Below the pieces are notes generated by a model. The model was not told the origin of the DNA and did no database searches. It was given only the letters and a program-made list of their open reading frames with translations. The position numbers and the translations under genes are program-made. Of a stretch of 50,465 nt of DNA, positions 1 to 7,954 are shown in pieces. Numbering within the stretch: the stretch's first letter is position 1; each line of letters opens with the position of its first letter. Source of the DNA: a virus; the IMG/VR virus record IMGVR_UViG_3300027525_000006, positions 1 to 50,465 of that record. One strand, given 5' to 3'.

Positions 1-365
1 GTCACTTATATGTAACTTTGGTTCATAATCCAACACCTTCTTCAAGCGGTATGATATCAGTTGGATTAAGCGGTGCACCTTCAATTTATAATAATCCAAG
101 TGTATATTCTATAGAAGTATACGCAAAACAAGTATACACAAACTTAAATAGTTCAACTCCATTGTGTAGTGAACAAATTACTAAAACTGGTTATTTTAAC
201 GCTCCAACTGTTGCTGGAGCAACTCAACAATACACAAGTATAACAGGTACTAGTTTACAAACTGGAACAAGATGGGTTTGTGAGGAGGCTGAAGTAGCAA
301 CTGTACATTATCAGTTTACAAATGGTATTAAAACAAATACTGACTCAAATCCGGAGTGTATTTAA
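1..365 (+). CDS. C-terminal end of an unknown, possibly adhesin/fibre-like protein (5' truncated)
   Basis: The reading frame is open to the left edge of the window (codons in phase from base 3), so this is the tail end of a longer gene and not one that starts at the TTG at 18. About 120 residues are visible, rich in Ser, Thr, Asn, Gly and Tyr, with few charged residues and two Cys-containing stretches. This composition is typical of beta-rich phage adhesin or fibre tips and of host-like surface proteins. It is followed 3 bases later by a membrane-anchored protein. The family is not recognised; 'adhesin-like' rests on composition only. Confidence 0.4.
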   Translation, partial: HLYVTLVHNPTPSSSGMISVGLSGAPSIYNNPSVYSIEVYAKQVYTNLNSSTPLCSEQITKTGYFNAPTVAGATQQYTSITGTSLQTGTRWVCEEAEVATVHYQFTNGIKTNTDSNPECI

Positions 366-368
366 TAT

Positions 369-1187
369 ATGATAACTTTTAATTACATATTAGACAAATT
401 AAAATCTCTAAATAAAAACACTATTGTTTTTATTTTAGGGGCTCTTTTTATGCTTCTTTTTTTAAGACAGTGTAATCAGATCAGTTCATTGAAACAAGAA
501 ATTAAGAAAGTTCAGCAGACTGCAGATAGAAATTTAAATAATTATAAAGCTAGTTTAGATACAATCTCAACAGAAAGAAATTCTAATGCTGAATTAGTTT
601 CAACAATTAGAGGTTATGAATTAGAGGTTAGTTCTTTAACTGAAGATAATAAAAAGTTAATTTCTAAATACGCTAAAGCTCTTAATATTAAGAAAGAAAC
701 TGAAAAGATTAATTCTTTAATTAAAGCAGAGTTAGAGGTTAAAGATTCTATTATTAATGCTAATGCATTTTTAATTCAAACAAAGGATACTCTTAAATTT
801 ACCATAAACGATAATAAAGAGTGGGATAAATATAACTGGAGAAGGTTCTCAGGTGAAGTTAACATTTTAAAGAAAGATACTCTATTTAGTATTTCTTCTA
901 GCGAATTTAGATTTAATCAAGGTATTAGTTTACAAGCTGCAATACTTGAAACACCAGAGGGTAACAGATTAAAAATCACTTCACCATATCCGGGTTTAGA
1001 GTTTACTCAAATTGAAAATATCAGTTTGGTAAATGATGAGCTAAATAGACCAAGAGCTAATAAAGCAGGATGGTCAATCGGATTAGGTGTAGGTTATGGA
1101 TTTAATTTAAATACAGGACAGGTAGTCAATGTTGGACCTACATTAGGTGTTGGTTTAATTTGGTCACCTAAATGGTTAAGATTTTAA
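369..1187 (+). CDS. Membrane-anchored coiled-coil protein, possible spanin-like lysis protein
   Basis: 272 aa. Residues about 18-33 form one hydrophobic segment (IVFILGALFMLLF) after a short basic N-terminus. A long polar, heptad-rich coiled coil follows (about 38-125), then a mixed region, and a Gly/aromatic beta-like C-terminus (about 234-270, e.g. WSIGLGVGYGFN, GPTLGVGLIW). An inner-membrane anchor, a periplasmic coiled coil and a beta-rich end that could contact the outer membrane resemble Rz-type spanins. Similar layouts occur in proteins of unknown function in phages of Bacteroidota. No lipobox is seen. No holin or endolysin lies next to it, so the lysis role is inference from architecture. 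Confidence 0.45.
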   Translation: MITFNYILDKLKSLNKNTIVFILGALFMLLFLRQCNQISSLKQEIKKVQQTADRNLNNYKASLDTISTERNSNAELVSTIRGYELEVSSLTEDNKKLISKYAKALNIKKETEKINSLIKAELEVKDSIINANAFLIQTKDTLKFTINDNKEWDKYNWRRFSGEVNILKKDTLFSISSSEFRFNQGISLQAAILETPEGNRLKITSPYPGLEFTQIENISLVNDELNRPRANKAGWSIGLGVGYGFNLNTGQVVNVGPTLGVGLIWSPKWLRF

Positions 1188-1203
1188 AATATAAAAAGAA
1201 AGA

Positions 1204-3267
1204 ATGGCGCAATCATCAAAATTTGCAAGAATTGACGAAGACGTTCTATTAGAATTTATCTATCACGATCAAGATATTAGTGTATTAGATAATGCTAAAA
1301 TTGAGAACGACGACAATGGCAGTCAACTAAAATATTTAAATACAGTTGGTGGTGATAATAGTGCTTCAAGATTTCTAATTCACGAATTAGGTTCTGATGT
1401 AGTTAATTTTACAGTTAACGTTGCAAATGGATTTGTATACGTAAATAACTTTGCTTCTAGAGAGTTAATTGTTAAAAATGGTTCAACATATAAATTTGAT
1501 CTAAACGATTTATCAATTGATAATTTAAATGGATTCTATATTAATGGAGTTGCTCAAGTTCACAATGGTGGAATTGTAACCTATACTCCAAATACAAATG
1601 GAACTTATACATATTCTTATGTTAATCTAGCAGGTAAAGAATTTGTTGGAGGAATAATTATCGTAGGTGATAGAGCAAATTCATTATGGGCAAGACCACT
1701 ACAGGAAACAGGTAATTCGATTAGAACAGCACCTGGTGAAAGCGGTAGATATTACGCAGTTCCTACTGGGAATGATTCAGAGTTCGCTTTACTTGGTAAT
1801 GATTTAGCTTATTTAGATTCACTAAGTTGGCAAGGTACTTCTAGCGCTGGTTTAACAGTTGTTCCAGTTGGAACAGTACAGGCCGTTTGGTATGATACGA
1901 TTAGATTACACTTAAGAACCGGATATTCATTCAGTGGTAGAGGTTATGAAGGTTTTAATTTTCAAGTTAGAGTAAAAAGACAATCAGGTGAGTATGGATA
2001 TCTTACTTCTATTGTTTATTTAAATTCATCTAATTTTGAAATTCAAAATCCACAACCATTTACATTAGGAGATAGTTCTTTCTCTAAGTTTGTTGAAATT
2101 AAAGTACCTTCATTAGTTCATTTATACGATTCTGCATTAAATGAAGAATTCACAACTTCTTTCTTTGGAACTGGAACTGATTTACCTTTAGCTTCTGCTA
2201 ACTATGAAATTAAATTTAATTTAATTGATGAGGTTAAAACTATTTCAGGTTACGATTATATTCAAATTGCAAATAGCAAAGAACTTGTACTTTCACAAGA
2301 AGATGAATATTTAGATATTGCAGTTAACGTACAAGAATCTGACTTAGGAGATTACTTTGAAATATTTGGAACTAAAGACGGTTCACAAGCTGGTTTTGAA
2401 AATTATATTAACGGTAGACTTCAAACATCCGGAGATGATATCGTAGTTTTTTATGACATTGAAGTTAGTGAACAAATTGGTTTAAATTATATTAGTACAT
2501 ATCAAACAACATTCGTTCAGACCGCAAATTATGACACTGCCCTAATTTATAGACCAGTTATTTTAAATGCGTCTTCTTCGAGTAACTTCTTACTTAGAGT
2601 TGCAATGCGCATTTATAATGAAACCGATAATACTCAAATTTTAAAATTAGGTTCTCTTATCTATAATAAACCTAAGAAGTATGGTCGTAGAATGTCTAAA
2701 ATTAATTTAAATGGAAATGTTGCACCTTCGATTGTTTACAACAAATTAGCAAACACGAGCGTCAACCGAGAATTAAATCAATTTGTAAATTCTATTAGAC
2801 CAGCAATCGGAGAAACTAAATATGTTCCAGTAGCATTAGATACATATGGCATTATGGCAGGTTCTACTAATATCACATTAGATACAACAGAGATCAAAGC
2901 TACTAACGAAATTAAATACTTACCTGAAGGAGAATCTTCGATTACTCTTTCTAAGGTGTCAGACAATTTTATTAAGTTTAGCATTGTTAAACCTAAAGGA
3001 GATTCATTAGAATCAATTAGTCTTGTAAATGCAGACGATATTATTCTAATTATTAAGTCAGGAGAAGTGGAACAACAAATTAATCACAATCCAACATTCC
3101 CAGATATTGATTTAGGAAAAGGAGAAGTATTCTTTAAGGTTCCAAAATCAGTTGCGGTCAGATTTGATCAAGCTGATACTAATTTAACACAAGACAAATT
3201 CTATATTAATTTAAAGAATGGTGAAACAGAATCATTGTTATACCATGGTAAAGTTAACATTATCTAA
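1204..3267 (+). CDS. Large beta-rich virion protein, probably tail/baseplate
   Basis: 687 aa beginning MAQSSKFARIDEDVLLEF. It is composed mostly of alternating hydrophobic/polar strands with many Asn, Ser, Tyr and Gly and no transmembrane segment, as in T4-like baseplate or fibre-attachment proteins. Its stop overlaps the start of the next gene (TAATG-type junction at 3265-3269), so the two are probably translated together. The next gene looks like a tail-tube-fold protein, which supports a tail or baseplate role. I do not recognise a specific T4 counterpart. A neck, whisker or fibre-connector role is equally possible. Confidence 0.45.
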   Translation: MAQSSKFARIDEDVLLEFIYHDQDISVLDNAKIENDDNGSQLKYLNTVGGDNSASRFLIHELGSDVVNFTVNVANGFVYVNNFASRELIVKNGSTYKFDLNDLSIDNLNGFYINGVAQVHNGGIVTYTPNTNGTYTYSYVNLAGKEFVGGIIIVGDRANSLWARPLQETGNSIRTAPGESGRYYAVPTGNDSEFALLGNDLAYLDSLSWQGTSSAGLTVVPVGTVQAVWYDTIRLHLRTGYSFSGRGYEGFNFQVRVKRQSGEYGYLTSIVYLNSSNFEIQNPQPFTLGDSSFSKFVEIKVPSLVHLYDSALNEEFTTSFFGTGTDLPLASANYEIKFNLIDEVKTISGYDYIQIANSKELVLSQEDEYLDIAVNVQESDLGDYFEIFGTKDGSQAGFENYINGRLQTSGDDIVVFYDIEVSEQIGLNYISTYQTTFVQTANYDTALIYRPVILNASSSSNFLLRVAMRIYNETDNTQILKLGSLIYNKPKKYGRRMSKINLNGNVAPSIVYNKLANTSVNRELNQFVNSIRPAIGETKYVPVALDTYGIMAGSTNITLDTTEIKATNEIKYLPEGESSITLSKVSDNFIKFSIVKPKGDSLESISLVNADDIILIIKSGEVEQQINHNPTFPDIDLGKGEVFFKVPKSVAVRFDQADTNLTQDKFYINLKNGETESLLYHGKVNII

Positions 3268-3818
3268 TGATCTTAAATAGTAGAAATAATTTATTTAACT
3301 TTAAGTTTCCTCGTAAGTTTATTCCTATCGAGGTGGCTGACAAGTATCGTAAATATTTAAATAGGATGCCAGGTAATTTAATGACTGAACCTATTGATTT
3401 TATTAACTATTCTATTCAGGGTGTTTCTCTTCCAGGTATTTCATTTGATCCAATTGAACAATCTCCTAATGATGGAACTACAACGTATCATAGAGGTGCA
3501 GTTCCAATTCAAAATACAATTGAGAGACAATTTCAAGTTGAGCTGCAATTATTAGATGGTTTCATTAACTACTGGATTATGCAAGACACGTTGTTATATT
3601 ATTATTCAAGACAAAAGAAAGAACCTTTTACAGATGATCTAAAACTTCAGATCTTAGATGCTGAAGGTATTCATGTGATGAGCGCGGTTTTTGAAAAGCC
3701 AATCTTTAATTCTATTTCAGAACTTGAATTAAATATGAGTTCTAATATTGCTGAATTTAGTACGTTTACTCTTAACTTTTATTATAATAAATTTAACTTA
3801 ACACTAGAGATAGATTAA
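3267..3818 (+). CDS. Tail-tube-fold structural protein (gp19/gp54-like)
   Basis: 183 aa. The pattern INYSIQGVSLPGI, then a beta segment with YHRGAVPIQNTIERQF, a helix with conserved aromatic residues (FINYWIMQDTLLYYY), a second beta pair and a final beta strand (FSTFTLNFYYNKF) matches the order of elements in T4 gp19-type tube proteins and the tube-like domains of gp48/gp54. It overlaps the stop of the upstream structural gene and ends just before a late-promoter motif at 3821. Which member of the tube/tube-initiator family this is cannot be decided from sequence alone. Confidence 0.4.
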   Translation: MILNSRNNLFNFKFPRKFIPIEVADKYRKYLNRMPGNLMTEPIDFINYSIQGVSLPGISFDPIEQSPNDGTTTYHRGAVPIQNTIERQFQVELQLLDGFINYWIMQDTLLYYYSRQKKEPFTDDLKLQILDAEGIHVMSAVFEKPIFNSISELELNMSSNIAEFSTFTLNFYYNKFNLTLEID

Positions 3819-3820
3819 CG

Positions 3821-3828
3821 GATATATA
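3821..3828 (+). promoter_or_regulatory. Late promoter candidate GATATATA
   Basis: Exact copy of the GATATATA motif, between genes and only 4 bases before the ATG at 3833. If it is used like the T4 late box (TATAAATA), the transcript would be almost leaderless. Confidence 0.5.
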
Positions 3829-3832
3829 CTAT

Positions 3833-4201
3833 ATGAAAACATTTTTAGATTACATTACTGAAGAAAATATCAGTGAGCAACAATTAACTATTCTTAAAGA
3901 ATCTTTACAGTCTGAATGGTCTGAAGAACTTGAGGAAAAAGTTGATGCTGCATTAGAAGAATTTGTCAAAGAGTATAAAAATGAAGATGGAACTTATAAT
4001 GTTGAAAAGTTCAATGAAGAGATGACGAATGAAGGTTTATTAGGAACCATCTTTGGAGGTCTAACTGGATTTGCTTTAGGTAAAACTATTGGTAAAGCGG
4101 TTGCTAAAGTTCTTGGAATCGAAAAAGGTGTTATGTATGATATGTTAACTTCAAGACTAGTAGGTGCCGCTCTTGGTTCTGCTCTTGGTAGCTCTTTCTA
4201 A
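3833..4201 (+). CDS. Glycine-zipper head protein with capsid-targeting-type N-terminus
   Basis: 122 aa. The N-terminus MKTFLDYITEENISE closely resembles the capsid-targeting peptide of T4 internal protein III (MKTYQEFIAEA), with I-x-E sites ending at residues 10 and 15. An acidic helical part follows (16-63), then MTNE (64-67). After that comes a Gly/Ala-rich hydrophobic stretch (GLLGTIFGGLTGFALGKTIG) and a second one near the C-terminus (LVGAALGSALGSSF), typical of glycine-zipper membrane-active proteins. I infer a packaged precursor whose acidic pro-part is removed, leaving a membrane-inserting peptide that could act during DNA entry. The internal cut after MTNE fits the protease consensus only loosely. 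Confidence 0.5.
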   Translation: MKTFLDYITEENISEQQLTILKESLQSEWSEELEEKVDAALEEFVKEYKNEDGTYNVEKFNEEMTNEGLLGTIFGGLTGFALGKTIGKAVAKVLGIEKGVMYDMLTSRLVGAALGSALGSSF

Positions 4202-4202
4202 A

Positions 4203-4865
4203 ATGGTTTACGTCACTATTGACTTTTCTTTGAACTCTCCAGGTATTTGTATTTTTAATGACAAAACCCAACAGTATCATTTTATTTCTTATTTAAAAAG
4301 TGGGTTAGGCACTAAAAAAGAACAAAAGATTCAAGAAGATCTTAAAAATCTTAAAGGTGTAACTCTATATTATCAACCTGATTTTTCAAATAGCAAAACA
4401 TACTCTTCAGCAGAGTTAGCTAAAATCAATAGATACGTCACAACCGCCGATAAGATTATAAATCTCATTAAAGATATTGTTCAAGACATGGATGAATTTG
4501 TGTTTGCATTCGAAGGAACCAGCTATGGATCAAATGGCGGAACAAACAATATGATTGACATGGCAGCAGGTGCCGCAATCTTAAAACTCAAAATCTTAGA
4601 AAACTTCTCACCGATCACAATCGAAACGGTTGCTCCTTCAACCATTAAGAAACACGCAGGTAAAGGCAATATGAATAAAGCTCAACTGTGGAAAGTTTTT
4701 CTTGATAATACATTAGAAGATAAAATTATTGGAGAATCTGAAATGCATTCTTTTTGCGTTAATGAAGTGGGGGAAACTTCTAAGATACCAAAACCCTTTG
4801 ATGATTTGGTTGACGCTTACTTCTTAAATGCATATCTGAAGAGTACATTTTACCTTCAGGCTTAA
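4203..4865 (+). CDS. RuvC-like Holliday-junction resolvase (RNase H fold)
   Basis: 220 aa from the ATG at 4203, placed 1 base after the preceding stop; an in-frame ATG at 4164 would overlap the previous gene and adds nothing conserved. The first strand carries an acidic residue (VYVTIDFSLNSPGICIF). A central FEGTSYGS supplies a Glu, followed by the helix MIDMAAGAAILKLKIL, then TVAPSTIKKHAGKGN, and finally KPFDDLVDAYFLNAY with the C-terminal Asp pair. This D-E-D-D order is that of RuvC-type resolvases. It would cut branched recombination or packaging intermediates, the job T4 gives to endonuclease VII (gp49). It sits next to the replication/recombination block. Confidence 0.7.
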   Translation: MVYVTIDFSLNSPGICIFNDKTQQYHFISYLKSGLGTKKEQKIQEDLKNLKGVTLYYQPDFSNSKTYSSAELAKINRYVTTADKIINLIKDIVQDMDEFVFAFEGTSYGSNGGTNNMIDMAAGAAILKLKILENFSPITIETVAPSTIKKHAGKGNMNKAQLWKVFLDNTLEDKIIGESEMHSFCVNEVGETSKIPKPFDDLVDAYFLNAYLKSTFYLQA

Positions 4866-4929
4866 AACTTAAAGCTTATACTTACCTTTCGCCGAAAAGT
4901 TTCAACCAAAATAAAATAATTACATAAAC

Positions 4930-5112
4930 ATGGAACAATTATCCTCACAGGACCTTATGGACCTACACTCTATCCTATCTAAGATGGTATCTCTTCATAG
5001 TATAGAAGAATCCGAAATGATAGATATCTTAACAAAGGCTGGACTAGCAAGACTCCCAGAAGGTCAAGGTTGGATGGACTCCACCGGATCAATTTACACA
5101 CTTCTTCGATAA
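4930..5112 (+). CDS. Small hypothetical protein
   Basis: 60 aa (MEQLSSQDLMDLHSIL...), acidic, mostly helical, with no membrane segment or recognised motif. It lies between the resolvase and the gp32 promoter region. Codon use matches neighbouring phage genes, and the start context (ACATAAACATGG) resembles others in the window, which supports a real gene. Function unknown. Confidence 0.5.
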   Translation: MEQLSSQDLMDLHSILSKMVSLHSIEESEMIDILTKAGLARLPEGQGWMDSTGSIYTLLR

Positions 5113-5117
5113 TTTTA

Positions 5118-5125
5118 GATATATA
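5118..5125 (+). promoter_or_regulatory. Late promoter candidate GATATATA upstream of gp32
   Basis: Exact GATATATA motif just after the stop of the small gene and 12 bases before an early/middle-type promoter. It could give late transcription of gp32. Confidence 0.4.
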
Positions 5126-5136
5126 GATTAGTTATG

Positions 5137-5168
5137 TTTGAAACTTTTTTAGGGTTTCACGTATAACT
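5137..5168 (+). promoter_or_regulatory. Early/middle promoter TTTGAAAC-N17-TATAAC for gp32
   Basis: TTTGAAAC at 5137-5144 and TATAAC at 5162-5167, separated by 17 bases. The same spacing and boxes occur before gp45, gp41 and the sugar-gene block. The transcript would have a leader of about 70 bases before the gp32 ATG at 5245. Confidence 0.6.
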
Positions 5169-5244
5169 ATTGAAAGTTTTTAAAGGTACCAATTAAAGAA
5201 CAATCAACGAATTAAAGTTAAACGAAATTAAAGTATTTAAAGTA

Positions 5245-6174
5245 ATGGCAGATTTTGACATTTTCAACCTGAGTGTATCAGATATTGACACTCACAACAC
5301 AACAGCAGCTTCGGCAGATGTAATCTACAAGCCAAGCGCAGATCAAGGAAAAGACGGAACTTATAAAGCTCTTATCCGCTTTGTTCCAAATCCTTCAAAC
5401 CCACGTAATTCACTTGTTAAAAAGTATGTACACTGGCTCACAGATGCTAGCGGTAACGGCAAACTTGTGGATTCTCCATCAACAGTTGGCGAGAAATGCC
5501 CAATTGCTGATGCATTCTTTAAATTGCGTAACAGCGATTCAGCAGTTGACCGTAAGATGTCAGAAAAGTTGAAGCGTCGTGAGCAATATTACGCACTTAT
5601 TAAAGTCATTAAAGATCCTCAACATCCAGAATATGAAGGTCAATATTTGATCTACAAGTTTGGTTATAAGATCAAAGAAAAGATTGATGAGGAGTTGAAG
5701 CCAGCATTTGGTGAGCCAACACAAGTATTTGACCTCTTTGAAGGTAAAAACTTTGAGTTGATTATCACTCGTCAAGGTGAATACAATAACTATGATAAGT
5801 CTAAGTTCTCTGCAAGTAAGTCAGCCGTGATCATTAACGGTGAACCAGCAGAACGTACTAAAGAAGCGATGACAGTTATTAAAGCAGAGCTTGATGCTGC
5901 ACCTTCTTTGGAACCTTACGAATACAAAGCATGGGACGAGGAATCTCGCTCATTTGTAAATGGAATCCTTCGTCAGTATTTGAATCCAGGAAGCTCAATC
6001 GATGAAGTTGTTAGCAAGCCAAAGCCAGCGGCTAAGGCTAAAGTTGCAGAAGCAGCTGCACCAACATCAAACGGTTCAGACTTTGAATTCCCTGAAGAAA
6101 TGACAACTACGCCAAAGTCTTCAGCTACTGATAGTGATGATCTTGATTCTTTTTTGAATGACCTCGACATCTAA
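5245..6174 (+). CDS. 32: Single-stranded DNA-binding protein gp32
   Basis: 309 aa. It follows T4 gp32 in order: short N-terminal cooperativity region, an OB-fold core with YKALIRFVPNPSNPRNSLVKKYVHW, LIKVIKDPQHPEYEGQYLIYKFGYKI and NYDKSKF, a low-complexity linker and an acidic tail (DDLDSFLNDLDI) very like the T4 tail DDTDLDDLLNDL. It coats ssDNA at replication forks and recombination sites and recruits partners through the tail. T4 gp32 binds zinc through one His and three Cys. Here only one Cys (in EKCPIAD) and one nearby His remain, so the zinc site appears lost. The primase start lies inside its last codons. Confidence 0.95.
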   Translation: MADFDIFNLSVSDIDTHNTTAASADVIYKPSADQGKDGTYKALIRFVPNPSNPRNSLVKKYVHWLTDASGNGKLVDSPSTVGEKCPIADAFFKLRNSDSAVDRKMSEKLKRREQYYALIKVIKDPQHPEYEGQYLIYKFGYKIKEKIDEELKPAFGEPTQVFDLFEGKNFELIITRQGEYNNYDKSKFSASKSAVIINGEPAERTKEAMTVIKAELDAAPSLEPYEYKAWDEESRSFVNGILRQYLNPGSSIDEVVSKPKPAAKAKVAEAAAPTSNGSDFEFPEEMTTTPKSSATDSDDLDSFLNDLDI

Positions 6175-7285
6175 AATCGACGAGTCTCTTAAATCTAAGA
6201 TTAGAAGTCTAGTTAAACAGGTTGTCGTAGCACAACACGTAGACCCTAACAAAAGGATGCTTAAGGAAATGCCAGGGAGAATATCCCTGGCATGCCCTTA
6301 TTGTGGGGACTCTACAACCGATACAAAAAAGAAAAGAGGTAACTTGTATTGGGAAAGCCTGCAATATCATTGTTTTAACTGTGGAACGCACAATGATGTA
6401 TACTCGTTATTAAAAGATCATCACGTTAATTTTAGTGATCGTGAGGATTCTATCGCAGTAATTGATTATATCCAATCACATAAAATCGAAGTTAATCACG
6501 TTGAAGTTTTAGAACATGATATCTTTAAAAAGATTTATGACTTAGCTCCAACTCGCGAAGAATTAACTCAACGCTTTGGATTTAAAGAAATTGAACCTGG
6601 AGATCCAGGCTTTTTCTATCTTCGTGGAAGAATGCTTTCTCATAAGATGGAAAACTTTATGTATTCTTCTCGAGATAAGAGACTTATAGTATTGAATCAA
6701 GCTCCTAACAATAAGGTTATTGGTTTTCAAACTAGGGCTCTTACTAAATATAGGAATGCAAGATACTTAACGTACGATATTGAAAAGATTTATCAAGAAA
6801 TGGGTAAAGAATTACAAGTTACTGAAGAGCAACTTATAAGTCTTAAGAAAATATCTACATTATTTGGTGTTTTAACCGTTGATCTTCAACGTGAAGTTAC
6901 AATGTTTGAAGGACCTATTGATGCTATGTTTATAAACAACTCCATTGGACTTGCAACTGCAGGTCGCTCAACTGAAGAGTTTGATGAAATTCCAACTATT
7001 CGTTACATGTTTGATAATGATGAAACAGGTAAAAAGAAAATGATGGAAAAATTAAAAAGAGGCAAGAAGATCTTCATGTGGGGTAAGTTCTTTGATGAAA
7101 CTAAACTAGATGTTAAGTGGGAAAAATACTTAAAAAGTATTGATAAAAATGAAAGGGATAAATATCCTAAAGAAATAGGTGATTTGAATGACCTAATTAG
7201 AGTTACATATTATCTTAAAGATAAGTGTATTTCTGATTTGTCAAAGTATTTTAGCAATTCAAAGCTTGATGCGTATTACCTATGA
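6158..7285 (+). CDS. 61: DNA primase gp61
   Basis: 375 aa. The N-terminal zinc finger has C46-P-Y-C49 and H71-C72-x2-C75 (CPYCGDS ... YHCFNCG), matching T4 gp61. A TOPRIM-type core follows with FEGPIDAMFI and MFDNDETGKKKM. It makes the RNA primers for lagging-strand synthesis together with the gp41 helicase, encoded at 37406. The ATG at 6158 overlaps the last 17 bases of gp32, so the two are probably translationally coupled. A further overlap of a few bases joins it to the next small gene. Confidence 0.93.
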   Translation: MTSTSKIDESLKSKIRSLVKQVVVAQHVDPNKRMLKEMPGRISLACPYCGDSTTDTKKKRGNLYWESLQYHCFNCGTHNDVYSLLKDHHVNFSDREDSIAVIDYIQSHKIEVNHVEVLEHDIFKKIYDLAPTREELTQRFGFKEIEPGDPGFFYLRGRMLSHKMENFMYSSRDKRLIVLNQAPNNKVIGFQTRALTKYRNARYLTYDIEKIYQEMGKELQVTEEQLISLKKISTLFGVLTVDLQREVTMFEGPIDAMFINNSIGLATAGRSTEEFDEIPTIRYMFDNDETGKKKMMEKLKRGKKIFMWGKFFDETKLDVKWEKYLKSIDKNERDKYPKEIGDLNDLIRVTYYLKDKCISDLSKYFSNSKLDAYYL

Positions 7286-7497
7286 AAAATATAAGTATTA
7301 ACGAAATGATTGATCAAGAGTTTGAAGAATTCGAACAAGATCGTAACAAACGAAAAAACATTAAAGGTTTCTTAAACTTTGCAATGTCTGAACTTAGCTA
7401 TAACGAGCAATCGTTTAATATCTCAGAATTAAAGTTTAAAAAGAAACTTACTACTAGCGTTTACGTAAAAGGTAATAATAACAACCAACTCTTCTAA
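7282..7497 (+). CDS. Small hypothetical protein between primase and uvsY
   Basis: 71 aa, highly charged, overlapping the primase stop by an ATGA-type junction, hence in the replication operon. It ends in NNNNQLF after a flexible Asn-rich stretch. A short C-terminal hydrophobic tail of this kind (xLF) is how several T4 proteins (gp43, gp33, gp55) bind the sliding clamp, so a clamp-binding role is possible but unproven. No family recognised. Confidence 0.5.
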   Translation: MKNISINEMIDQEFEEFEQDRNKRKNIKGFLNFAMSELSYNEQSFNISELKFKKKLTTSVYVKGNNNNQLF

Positions 7498-7507
7498 AAA
7501 GAATTAC

Positions 7508-7936
7508 ATGGCAGATTTAAAGGAAAAGATACTTAAATTAGATGAGTATTTAGGTAAACAGAGATTAGACTGGACCGAAAAAATCAAAGACTTAACGGAA
7601 GATTTAAAGAAGGGTGTAAACCTAGAACAGGTTAGTTCATATTCATTGAGCTACAGACAGATTATGGTCGAACAACTGGCTTCGATGTCAAATCGAATCC
7701 GCGCTCAAAAATCAGTTGTTGATCAGAAGTACAAACAAAAATGGTTAGAATATTACAATTACGATTATAAACTAACCGACAAACAGCGTGAAAAATTTGT
7801 AGAAGCAGACCTATCAGATGACAAGCATATGCTTGAGCTTCTAGAAACTCAGAAATCCTTCATTGAAGGAACTGTAAAAACTCTTGATAATATGGGCTTT
7901 GCAATAAAGAATCGCCTTGATATGTCAAGAATATAA
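7508..7936 (+). CDS. uvsY: Recombination mediator UvsY
   Basis: 142 aa, helical and basic. The C-terminal part (TVKTLDNMGFAIKNRLDMSR) matches the end of T4 UvsY (GFAIKHIQDMR), and the length is the same as the T4 protein. UvsY loads the UvsX recombinase onto gp32-coated ssDNA. It lies directly upstream of uvsW, as in T4, and uvsX is encoded at 35357. Start context TTACATGG is shared with several other genes here. Confidence 0.85.
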   Translation: MADLKEKILKLDEYLGKQRLDWTEKIKDLTEDLKKGVNLEQVSSYSLSYRQIMVEQLASMSNRIRAQKSVVDQKYKQKWLEYYNYDYKLTDKQREKFVEADLSDDKHMLELLETQKSFIEGTVKTLDNMGFAIKNRLDMSRI

Positions 7937-7954
7937 AAAAGAATAGTATGACTT

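Noticed and set aside
2778-2984. Reverse-strand frame in the large tail gene
   Set aside because: Short, no recognisable protein features, and lies entirely within a convincing forward gene; no other reverse-strand gene exists in the window.
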